34,518 nucleotides of DNA, taken from Bacteroidales bacterium (GTDB lineage: Bacteria > Bacteroidota > Bacteroidia > Bacteroidales > Muribaculaceae). This document shows positions 24,570 through 31,573 of the stretch, one piece after another. A model generated the notes under the pieces. The model was not told where the DNA came from, did not search any database, and was given only the letters and a program-made list of their open reading frames with translations. A program made the translations under genes and the position numbers. The stretch spans positions 1 through 34,518 of the forward strand of contig CAAEIL010000288.1 in assembly GCA_900755985.1 (NCBI GenBank), read 5' to 3'. Each line of letters starts with the position of its first letter. Within the stretch, counting starts at the first letter, position 1.

Positions 24570-25504
24570 TTTCGGTAATAGTTCCGGCATATAACAGTGA
24601 GACCTTTCTGGACGAGTGTGCCGACAGCATACTCAGCCAGAAAGGCCTTGGCTGTCCGCTGGAACTTATTATTATTGATGACGGCTCGACCGACGGCACC
24701 TCGGCCATAGCTGATGCCATAGCTGCACGCGATAACCGAGTGCGGGTGCTTCATACTGACAATCAGGGTCTTTCGCAGGCCCGTAACGAAGGCATGGACG
24801 TTGCCCGGGGGCAATTTATATGTTTCGTAGACGCCGACGACCTGTTGCTCGGCGGGGCGCTTGCCGCTATGGCAAAAGCCATAGGCGATGCCGATGTGCT
24901 TGTTGCCGGATTTGTCGCCGGAACGGACTCCCGCTCGTTGCCGGCGGTCACTGCGCTGAGTCCCATAAGGCTTGATTCGGAACAGTCCATGCTGCGCATG
25001 CTCTATCAGGAAAACTTCAGCTCGGCGCCCTGGGGGCGTCTTTTCCGTGCGGACGCTTTGGACCGGCTGCGCTTCGTCCCCGGACTTTATTACGAAGACC
25101 TCGAATTCAATTTCCGTTTCCTGTCCACAGAGCGTTCGGTTGCATACGCTACTCAGCCCGTGTGCTTCTACCGTCAGCACCCCGATAGCATATTGCATTA
25201 CTGGAGCGAACGTCGCACGCATGTACTTGACATAACTGACAATATAGTGCGCGAGCTTGCCGCCTCCGGGCCATCGCTGTCTCGCGCCGCCCGTGACCGC
25301 CGTTTCTCGGCACACTATAACATATTCATCGAAGCATCCCGCGCCGGCAAAAGCGGAGTCGCCGATCGTTGCTGGCAAGTGATAAAAAGTACGCGCAAAG
25401 CCGAGTTGCTTGACTCGCGTGTACGCCTCAAGAACAAGCTCGGCGCCATGCTTAGCTACCTTGGCCGAAATATTGCCGCTGCTATTGGCAAGCACCTGGG
25501 CTGA
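24566..25504 (+). CDS. GT2-family glycosyltransferase
   Basis: A cytoplasmic-side sugar transferase with a GT-A fold. The 312 residues start MISVIVPAYN, followed by the nucleotide-binding DDGS (38-41), NQGLSQARNEGMDVARG, and the metal-binding DADD (89-92). An acceptor-side motif YYEDLEFNFRF, with the ED usual in this family, follows. No membrane helix is seen, so it probably uses a soluble or membrane-surface acceptor. The ATG at 24566 overlaps the preceding stop by four bases; an in-frame ATG at 24467 would run through the upstream gene and is rejected. Donor and acceptor sugars cannot be named. Confidence 0.92.
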   Translation: MISVIVPAYNSETFLDECADSILSQKGLGCPLELIIIDDGSTDGTSAIADAIAARDNRVRVLHTDNQGLSQARNEGMDVARGQFICFVDADDLLLGGALAAMAKAIGDADVLVAGFVAGTDSRSLPAVTALSPIRLDSEQSMLRMLYQENFSSAPWGRLFRADALDRLRFVPGLYYEDLEFNFRFLSTERSVAYATQPVCFYRQHPDSILHYWSERRTHVLDITDNIVRELAASGPSLSRAARDRRFSAHYNIFIEASRAGKSGVADRCWQVIKSTRKAELLDSRVRLKNKLGAMLSYLGRNIAAAIGKHLG

Positions 25505-25545
25505 GCACGGCGGACAAAACAAGGGACAATGAATACTTCGTGCAT

Positions 25546-25567
25546 GGCTTTCACACGGCTTTCACAC
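25546..25567 (+). repeat. Tandem 11-bp direct repeat upstream of the prmA promoter
   Basis: GGCTTTCACAC occurs twice with no gap (25546-25556 and 25557-25567). The second copy ends nine bases before the -33 element at 25577. The 11-bp period places both copies on one face of the helix, as for a dimeric activator; a chance duplication is equally possible. Confidence 0.5.
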
Positions 25568-25576
25568 ACCGGCACT

Positions 25577-25608
25577 TTTGGCTGTTTGACCGAAAAAACG
25601 TAATTTTG
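25577..25608 (+). promoter_or_regulatory. prmA: Promoter of the prmA unit
   Basis: TTTG (25577-25580), a 20-bp spacer, then TAATTTTG (25601-25608): a full Bacteroidetes consensus promoter. Start of transcription would be near 25615 and the leader about 35 nt. Confidence 0.8.
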
Positions 25609-25648
25609 CCATGCCTAACAGCCTACCGGACGGCTAAAACCCGACATT

Positions 25649-26491
25649 ATGAACGATTACAGACAAGTGCGCATAGACATGTCCCCTGCAACAGAGGACG
25701 CCACCGACCTTATGGCCGCATTCCTCGCCGATATTGGTTACGAAAGCTTTGTACCTGATGACAAGGGACTTACGGCATACGTCCCCGAGAATTTATTCGA
25801 CCCGCAGGGACTCAGTGACGTAATCGCCGACTTCCCGTTTGATACCAGTATCAAAGTCAGCGACCAATTTGTCGAAGGCCGAGACTGGAACAGCGAATGG
25901 GAGAAAAACTACTTTCAGCCTATAGTTGTAGGCGACCGATGTGTCATCCATTCGTCTTTCCATAAAGATGTGCCCAAGGCTGAGTACGACATTGTAATCG
26001 ACCCGCGCATGGCCTTTGGCACCGGTCATCACGCCACAACCTCGCAGGTCATCGAGACACTGCTGTCACTCGACCTTAAAGGCCGTTCGCTTATAGACAT
26101 GGGCACCGGCACGGCAATACTCGCTATTCTTGCCTCGATGCTTGGAGCCGAAGAGGTCACCGGAATCGAAATCGACGGATTCGCTTATGATAACGCCATC
26201 GATAACATCGCCCTTAACAATTGTCCTGAGGTCCGCCTCATAAACGGCGATGCCTCGGCACTTGACAAGCTTGCGGCTGCCGACGTCTTTGTCGCTAACA
26301 TCAACCGCAACGTTATTACAGCCGATATAGGCCGCTATGCAGCAAGTCTGCGTCCCGGAGGCACCATGGTCCTGAGCGGGTTTTATGTCGAAGACATCCC
26401 TGTGGTGCTTGATGCTGCGGCTCCTTATGGCCTGACCGAAGTGCGGCATACCGTACGTGACCGCTGGACATGTTTGATTCTTACAAAATGA
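25649..26491 (+). CDS. prmA: Ribosomal protein L11 methyltransferase
   Basis: A SAM-dependent enzyme that trimethylates ribosomal protein L11. The 280 residues have an N-terminal substrate-recognition domain (about 1-60), a linker with NSEWEKNYFQP, and a class-I methyltransferase domain: DPRMAFGTGHHATT (118-131), SAM motif I DMGTGTAILAI (150-160), then GIEID and the catalytic-loop VANINRNVI. Length and order fit the family. The stop codon overlaps the ATG of the following outer-membrane gene (ATGA), so the two are translated from one message. Confidence 0.95.
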   Translation: MNDYRQVRIDMSPATEDATDLMAAFLADIGYESFVPDDKGLTAYVPENLFDPQGLSDVIADFPFDTSIKVSDQFVEGRDWNSEWEKNYFQPIVVGDRCVIHSSFHKDVPKAEYDIVIDPRMAFGTGHHATTSQVIETLLSLDLKGRSLIDMGTGTAILAILASMLGAEEVTGIEIDGFAYDNAIDNIALNNCPEVRLINGDASALDKLAAADVFVANINRNVITADIGRYAASLRPGGTMVLSGFYVEDIPVVLDAAAPYGLTEVRHTVRDRWTCLILTK

Positions 26492-27099
26492 AAAAACTTA
26501 TCACACTTTGCCTGCTTGTCATGGCAGGTTTTCAAGTGGCCTTCGCCAATGATGTGGACACTACCTTCCGCCAGACTGTCATTTCGGTGGCTACCGTTAC
26601 GAATGCAGACTATCGTGAAACAGGCTTTGTCCGTCAGGACCGGCCCTTGCGCTTTGTCTGGGGTGCCGAACTCGAAGGCGGTGTTGACATGTCCGGTCAC
26701 GACATGTCATCGCTTGGCATCAACGCCTCTTTCGGTTTCGAATGGCAATGGATACGCTTCTTTGGTGTTGGTGCTCAAGCTGATGTCATGGTTTCCAACT
26801 CCTCGACAGCATATCCGCTATACGTCAACTTCCGCACTGACTTCTCGCGACGTCGGCGTCTGATTTTCGTTGACATGCGCGGCGGGGTCGCCGTCGCCAA
26901 CCTTGACCATGAGCGCCGCGAGACCATTCCTTATGTCTCGGGAGGCATCGGCGTCACACTCGCTGCCGGACGCAAATTCAACTCGCACCTTATCATCGGT
27001 TACACCTGGTTGGGTCAGAAGCAGTGCTATAAGGGTGATATACTCCGCGACTGCCCCGGCATAAGCTATGCCCAGATGAGACTCGGTGTAAGTTTCTGA
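26488..27099 (+). CDS. Small outer-membrane beta-barrel protein
   Basis: A 203-residue protein with a signal peptide (about 1-20, MKKLITLCLLVMAGFQVAFA) and a compact barrel of alternating polar/aromatic strands ending in a C-terminal Phe (RLGVSF), the usual outer-membrane assembly signal. Strand-like segments include FVWGAELEGGVDM, GINASFGFEWQW and YVSGGIGVTLAAG. It has no OmpA domain and no family I can name with confidence (porin-like). The ATG at 26488 overlaps the prmA stop and starts the signal peptide; an in-frame ATG at 26470 would add six residues and is less likely. Confidence 0.85.
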   Translation: MKKLITLCLLVMAGFQVAFANDVDTTFRQTVISVATVTNADYRETGFVRQDRPLRFVWGAELEGGVDMSGHDMSSLGINASFGFEWQWIRFFGVGAQADVMVSNSSTAYPLYVNFRTDFSRRRRLIFVDMRGGVAVANLDHERRETIPYVSGGIGVTLAAGRKFNSHLIIGYTWLGQKQCYKGDILRDCPGISYAQMRLGVSF

Positions 27100-27132
27100 C
27101 AGTCTTATATTTCAAACCACCTAAAGCATACC

Positions 27133-28272
27133 ATGAAAATCAGAACACTACTGACATCGACACTCATTGTGGCAGTTGCCGTGCACTTCGCTGCCCTTAA
27201 AAGCAACGCCGCCAATATACCCCCCTATATAGATACTACCGCCAACCACATATCCATGAACGGCGGTGACTGGAATCATATACGCCAGGCAATTGACGAC
27301 GCCGGGCAAAAGTCGGCTACAGACAAAGTCGTGCGTATACTACACATCGGAGACTCGCACATTCAGGCCGAGTTTGTCACCAATCATCTGCGCAAACTGC
27401 TTCAGGAGCGATACGGAAACGCCGGCCGGGGCCTGATATGTCCACTTCGCCTTGCCGGCACCAATCAGCCTGTCGATTACAAGATCACATCCACGGGCGG
27501 AGGTGAATGGACACAGACACGTCTGCTAAAATACCCCTGGCCAGTCGAGCCCGGCCTCACCGGCATCGCAGCCCGGCCATCCGAGGCAACCACAGTAGTA
27601 TTCCATCCAATGGGCGACGGCCACGAAGTCCTCAACGCCACATTTCTGACTTCGGACGGCGTCAAGAACGTCAGCTATCCGGTAGCGCAGGACAGCGTGA
27701 CATTTGCTGTCCGGGCGGGACAAAGCGTTTACGGCGCAATACTTGATAACGGGCGCCCTGGCCTGTTGTATTCGGCCATTGGTAACAACGGCGCATGCTA
27801 TACAGACTACTCACTGATCAAAGGATTTGCTGCCCGGACTCGAGTGTTTGCCCCCGACCTCATAGTCCTGTCCATGGGCACCAACGAAGGCTTCTCGACA
27901 ATGTCGGACGCACAAATCGAGCGTTCGGTACGCGACCTTGTCACCACACTACGCGACTACAATCCACAGGCGTCGATGCTCATTCTCCTGCCTATGGAAT
28001 GTCAGAAAAATCGCAACCATGGCCACAAACCACTGTCTCCGTACTACGACATAAACACGCGCGTCGCACAGGCCAAGGACATAATAGCCCGTACTGCCGC
28101 CGATATGCATGTTCCCGTCTGGGACTTCTACACAGTTGCGGGCGGCCGGGGCGCCTCGGACCGCTGGCTTGCCGATGGACTCATGAACAAAGACCGCATA
28201 CACCTTGTGCGTCCCGGCTACGAGCTCATGGCCGAATTGCTTTACCGCGCCATCATCGAACGTCTCGACTGA
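27133..28272 (+). CDS. Secreted SGNH/GDSL-type hydrolase
   Basis: The 379 residues have a signal peptide (about 1-27) and an SGNH fold. Block I is GDSH (73-76, Ser75 as nucleophile), block II a Gly in AIGNNGA, block III MGTNE (248-252, with the Asn251 of the oxyanion hole), and block V DRIH (354-357) providing the Asp-His pair. The catalytic set therefore looks complete. Relatives remove or move O-acetyl groups on peptidoglycan or surface polysaccharide; the actual substrate is inference. It starts 33 bases after the barrel gene, in the same direction as prmA, and is followed by a strong hairpin. Confidence 0.88.
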   Translation: MKIRTLLTSTLIVAVAVHFAALKSNAANIPPYIDTTANHISMNGGDWNHIRQAIDDAGQKSATDKVVRILHIGDSHIQAEFVTNHLRKLLQERYGNAGRGLICPLRLAGTNQPVDYKITSTGGGEWTQTRLLKYPWPVEPGLTGIAARPSEATTVVFHPMGDGHEVLNATFLTSDGVKNVSYPVAQDSVTFAVRAGQSVYGAILDNGRPGLLYSAIGNNGACYTDYSLIKGFAARTRVFAPDLIVLSMGTNEGFSTMSDAQIERSVRDLVTTLRDYNPQASMLILLPMECQKNRNHGHKPLSPYYDINTRVAQAKDIIARTAADMHVPVWDFYTVAGGRGASDRWLADGLMNKDRIHLVRPGYELMAELLYRAIIERLD

Positions 28273-28279
28273 CAATTCG

Positions 28280-28293
28280 TTCTAACGTTAGAA
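28280..28293. repeat. 14-bp perfect palindrome
   Basis: TTCTAACGTTAGAA is fully self-complementary, seven bases after the SGNH stop and just before the terminator hairpin. It is too compact to form an RNA hairpin with a normal loop; a protein site or chance are the options. Confidence 0.4.
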
Positions 28294-28297
28294 AATC

Positions 28298-28336
28298 CGA
28301 AAGGTCTTTAAGGCACAGCATCTTAAAGACCTTTCG
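28298..28336. terminator. Hairpin between convergent genes
   Basis: A perfect 15-bp stem (CGAAAGGTCTTTAAG and its complement) with a 9-nt loop sits between the SGNH gene (+) and the Rossmann gene (-). There is no clear T-run on either side. It probably marks the end of both transcripts. Confidence 0.7.
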
Positions 28337-28392
28337 CGCATCATGCCTATCCAAGTTTTGTGCGTGGTTGTGCATGCTTTAGGAGACAACTA

Positions 28393-28866
28393 TCAGGCGT
28401 AAATGGCTGCGTGGACGGTCGGGCCGACAGCCTGCTTGTAGGCATATTTGGGATAGTTGCCTTCGGTGGAGATGAAGACCCAGTCAAGATGTTCGCGACG
28501 ACGTAGGTCAAGGGTATAGAATTCTTCGGAATATTTACCGCCGACTACTATCAGACGTACAACTGATGCAGCTATTACGGCATTGACAATCTCGTTGTAA
28601 TGTTGGAGAACCAAGTCGTTCATGTCATGGTCGGTGAGGTCTGTTTCAAAAGCGATTATTACTGTATTATAACCTTCGAGCGAGTCGGTGAGGGCTTTCT
28701 TGTCATAGAGGTCAAGATGCGACACTGTGAGATTTGAATCTTCGAGCATAACATGTTCAGGATTAGGCACCAAAACATTGACAGACAGACCTTTTTTGAG
28801 AAGCTTTGACAGCGTATTTGCAAATACGTTTCCGCCGAATCCGATAAGTGCAATTTCCTTTTTCAT
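28393..28866 (-). CDS. NAD(P)-binding Rossmann-fold protein
   Basis: A 157-residue cytoplasmic protein with an N-terminal beta strand and glycine loop (KEIALIGFGGNVFA) resembling NmrA-like/NAD(P)H-binding short proteins. Later strands (VNVLVP, LTVSHLDL, TVIIAFE, RLIVVGG) follow the Rossmann order. A catalytic Tyr-Lys pair of SDR enzymes is not clear, so it may be a sensor or a minimal reductase. The ATG at 28866 is preferred over one at 28929, which would add a basic N-terminus not typical of the fold. No neighbour suggests a pathway; it diverges from rfbD. Confidence 0.75.
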   Translation of the reverse strand: MKKEIALIGFGGNVFANTLSKLLKKGLSVNVLVPNPEHVMLEDSNLTVSHLDLYDKKALTDSLEGYNTVIIAFETDLTDHDMNDLVLQHYNEIVNAVIAASVVRLIVVGGKYSEEFYTLDLRRREHLDWVFISTEGNYPKYAYKQAVGPTVHAAIYA

Positions 28867-28973
28867 ACGAATATTAGTAAGATATGTTTTGATAATAAGT
28901 TTTCTTGAAGTCGATTTATTAGATAACAAGCAATGTGCCGTTATTGTTGCCGGCCTATGTCGGCAAAATTTCG

Positions 28974-28981
28974 TACCTTTG
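28974..28981 (+). promoter_or_regulatory. rfbD: Putative -7 element of rfbD-prfC
   Basis: TACCTTTG matches TAnnTTTG, followed by CAGG. The nearest TTG upstream (28947-28949) leaves a 24-bp spacer, longer than usual. The leader to the ATG at 29004 would be under 20 nt. Confidence 0.6.
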
Positions 28982-29003
28982 CAGGACTAAATCACACCTG
29001 CAA

Positions 29004-29888
29004 ATGAAGATACTCATTACCGGAGCCGGTGGACAACTCGGCAGTGAACTCGCCGGGGTCCTTCCCGGACGTCTGCCCGGTGCCGAACTTGTGTTCACCG
29101 ACGCTGCCAATCTCGACATCACCGACGCGACGGCCGTTGACGGCTTCGTCTCCAATGGCGGATTTACCCACATAGTCAACTGTGCGGCCTACACCGCCGT
29201 CGATCGCGCCGAAGAAGACAAAGCTCTGTGTACCGCAGTCAACGTCGATGCCGTCGGTTATCTTGCTGCTGCTGCCGAAAACTGCGGAGCACGTATGTTG
29301 CACATATCTACCGACTATGTCTTTGATGGCCGCTCATGCACGCCGTATACCGAGAGCGACCTCCCTGCGCCCCGCTCGCACTATGGTGTCACCAAACGAC
29401 GCAGCGAAACGCTCTTGCTGGGGCTACTTCCCGAAGCTATAATAATTCGCACAGGCTGGCTATATTCGTCGTATGGCAAAAATTTTGTCAAAACGATGCT
29501 GCGGCTCGCTGCCGCAAATACGTCGGTAAACGTTGTCTGCGACCAGATAGGCACACCTACCTATGCCCGCGACCTTGCCGAAGCCATCGCCGCAATCATC
29601 GCCGCCCCGCAGTGGATTCCCGGTATATATCACTTTGCCGACGAAGGCGTGGCCTCATGGTATGACTTTGCTCAGGCTGTTTTCGACATCTCGGGGACGG
29701 CATGCAAGGCAGTCCCAATTCCGACCGCAGACTATCCCACGGCTGCCGAGCGTCCGTCATTTTCGGTTCTTGACAAAAGCAAAATCAAAGCCACCTACGG
29801 CATAGAAATACCACATTGGCGACACTCGCTGGCACACTGCATCGAATGTCTCGGCGCTCAGGCCGATTCCGCCAATCAGCACTCTTAA
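29004..29888 (+). CDS. rfbD: dTDP-4-dehydrorhamnose reductase
   Basis: Last step of dTDP-L-rhamnose synthesis: NAD(P)H-dependent reduction of dTDP-4-keto-L-rhamnose. The 294 residues show the nucleotide loop GAGGQLG (7-13), NCAAYTAVDRAE, STDYVFDG (102-109) and the catalytic Tyr127-Lys131 in YGVTK. Length matches RfbD. The other rfb genes are not in this window, so the precursor is made elsewhere. An upstream in-frame ATG at 28935 lies before the putative promoter and adds non-family residues. prfC follows after 18 bases, suggesting co-transcription. Confidence 0.93.
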   Translation: MKILITGAGGQLGSELAGVLPGRLPGAELVFTDAANLDITDATAVDGFVSNGGFTHIVNCAAYTAVDRAEEDKALCTAVNVDAVGYLAAAAENCGARMLHISTDYVFDGRSCTPYTESDLPAPRSHYGVTKRRSETLLLGLLPEAIIIRTGWLYSSYGKNFVKTMLRLAAANTSVNVVCDQIGTPTYARDLAEAIAAIIAAPQWIPGIYHFADEGVASWYDFAQAVFDISGTACKAVPIPTADYPTAAERPSFSVLDKSKIKATYGIEIPHWRHSLAHCIECLGAQADSANQHS

Positions 29889-29906
29889 AGTCCTCAATTC
29901 CACGAT

Positions 29907-31487
29907 ATGTCACAACTTACAGACGAAATCAAACGCCGGCGCACCTTCGCCATAATCTCGCACCCCGATGCCGGCAAAACGACACTTACCGAGAAACTTC
30001 TGCTTTTCGGCGGTGCAATACATGTTGCCGGCGCCGTCAAGTCCAATAAAATAAAAAAAACAGCCACTTCCGACTGGATGGAAATCGAACGTCAGCGCGG
30101 AATCTCTGTCGCTACCTCGGTGATGGGCTTCGAGTATAACGGATATAAAATCAACATCCTTGATACTCCCGGTCACCAGGACTTTGCCGAAGATACTTTC
30201 CGTACGCTCACCGCTGTTGATTCGGTAATTATTGTGGTCGACGTCGCAAAGGGTGTCGAACAACAGACACGCCGGCTTATGGAAGTCTGCCGTATGCGCG
30301 ACACTCCTGTCATTATCTTTGTCAACAAACTCGACCGCGAAGGCCGTGACCCCTTCGATATCCTCGACGAACTCGAGCAAGAACTCAAAATCAATGTCCG
30401 CCCGCTTTCGTGGCCTATAAACATAGGCGCTAAATTCAAAGGCGTTTATAACATATACGAGCACTCGCTCGACCTCTTTGCCCCAGACAAGCAGAAAGTA
30501 ACCGAGCGTATCGAAATCGATGATGTCAACGACCCGCGTATCGACGCTGCTGTCGGCGATGCCGACGCCGCCAAATTGCGCGAGGACCTCGAGCTTATTG
30601 AAGGGGTGTATCCCGAATTCGACCGCGAAAAATATCTTGCCGGGCGTCTTGCTCCGGTATTCTTCGGCTCGGCCCTCAATACCTTTGGAGTCAAAGAATT
30701 ACTTGACTGCTTCGTTGAAATTGCACCTTCGCCGCGTCCAGTCGTTACTCCCGAGCGGGTCGTTCATCCCGAAGATGAAGATTTTTCGGGCTTCGTTTTC
30801 AAAATCCATGCCAACATGGACCCTAACCACCGCTCGTGCATAGCCTTTGTCAAGGTATGTTCGGGCCGCTTCGAACGCAATGCTGTTTACCACCATATGC
30901 GCACGGGCAAGACCTTGAAATTCTCTTCGCCCACGGCTTTTATGGCCCAGAAAAAAAGCATCGTCGACGAGGCCTATCCCGGCGATATCGTTGGCATACC
31001 CGATACCGGAAACTTCAAAATCGGCGACACTATTACTGCCGGTCAGGTTGTTCACTTCAAAGGGCTGCCCAGCTTCTCGCCCGAGATGTTCAAATACATC
31101 GAAAACACCGACCCCATGAAATCCAAGCAGCTCGAAAAAGGTATTCAGCAACTTATGGATGAGGGTGTCGCCCAGCTCTTTGTCAACCAGTTCAACGGCC
31201 GCAAGATTATCGGTACCGTTGGCCAGCTACAGTTCGAGGTCATACAATACCGCCTGCTCCACGAATACGGCGCACAGTGCCGTTGGGAGCCTATATCTCT
31301 ATACAAAGCCTGCTGGATTGAAAGTGACGACGAAGAAGCACTCGATGCTTTCCGCCGCCGCAAATACCAGTATATGGCTCTCGACCGCGAAGGTCGGGAT
31401 GTATTCCTTGCCGACTCCAACTATGTGCTGCAAATGGCCCGGAACGACTTTCCGCGTCTCACTTTCCACACCACCAGCGAGTTCTGA
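29907..31487 (+). CDS. prfC: Peptide chain release factor 3
   Basis: A translational GTPase that recycles RF1/RF2 from the ribosome after termination. The 526 residues have the G-domain motifs: P-loop HPDAGKTT (19-26), G3 DTPGH (86-90) and G4 NKLD (140-143). The switch region contains [11 protein letters not shown], as in RF3 rather than EF-G. Domains II and III follow at normal length, with [21 protein letters not shown] and [14 protein letters not shown] typical of RF3. The ATG at 29907 begins right at the family N-terminus ([19 protein letters not shown]). A strong hairpin follows the stop. Confidence 0.97.
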   Translation: MSQLTDEIKRRRTFAIISHPDAGKTTLTEKLLLFGGAIHVAGAVKSNKIKKTATSDWMEIERQRGISVATSVMGFEYNGYKINILDTPGHQDFAEDTFRTLTAVDSVIIVVDVAKGVEQQTRRLMEVCRMRDTPVIIFVNKLDREGRDPFDILDELEQELKINVRPLSWPINIGAKFKGVYNIYEHSLDLFAPDKQKVTERIEIDDVNDPRIDAAVGDADAAKLREDLELIEGVYPEFDREKYLAGRLAPVFFGSALNTFGVKELLDCFVEIAPSPRPVVTPERVVHPEDEDFSGFVFKIHANMDPNHRSCIAFVKVCSGRFERNAVYHHMRTGKTLKFSSPTAFMAQKKSIVDEAYPGDIVGIPDTGNFKIGDTITAGQVVHFKGLPSFSPEMFKYIENTDPMKSKQLEKGIQQLMDEGVAQLFVNQFNGRKIIGTVGQLQFEVIQYRLLHEYGAQCRWEPISLYKACWIESDDEEALDAFRRRKYQYMALDREGRDVFLADSNYVLQMARNDFPRLTFHTTSEF

Positions 31488-31514
31488 ACAATACCGGCAA
31501 TAAGCATAAACTTA

Positions 31515-31562
31515 AGACACAAAACAGGCGCATCCGCGAGAGGACGCGCCTGTTTTGTGTCT
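31515..31562. terminator. Bidirectional terminator of prfC and purL
   Basis: A perfect 17-bp stem (including GACACAAAACAGGCGC and its complement) with a 14-nt loop, flanked by A/T-rich bases within the stem ends. It lies 27 bases after prfC and 11 bases after purL, so it serves both convergent genes. Confidence 0.82.
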
Positions 31563-31573
31563 GTAAGGGCTTA

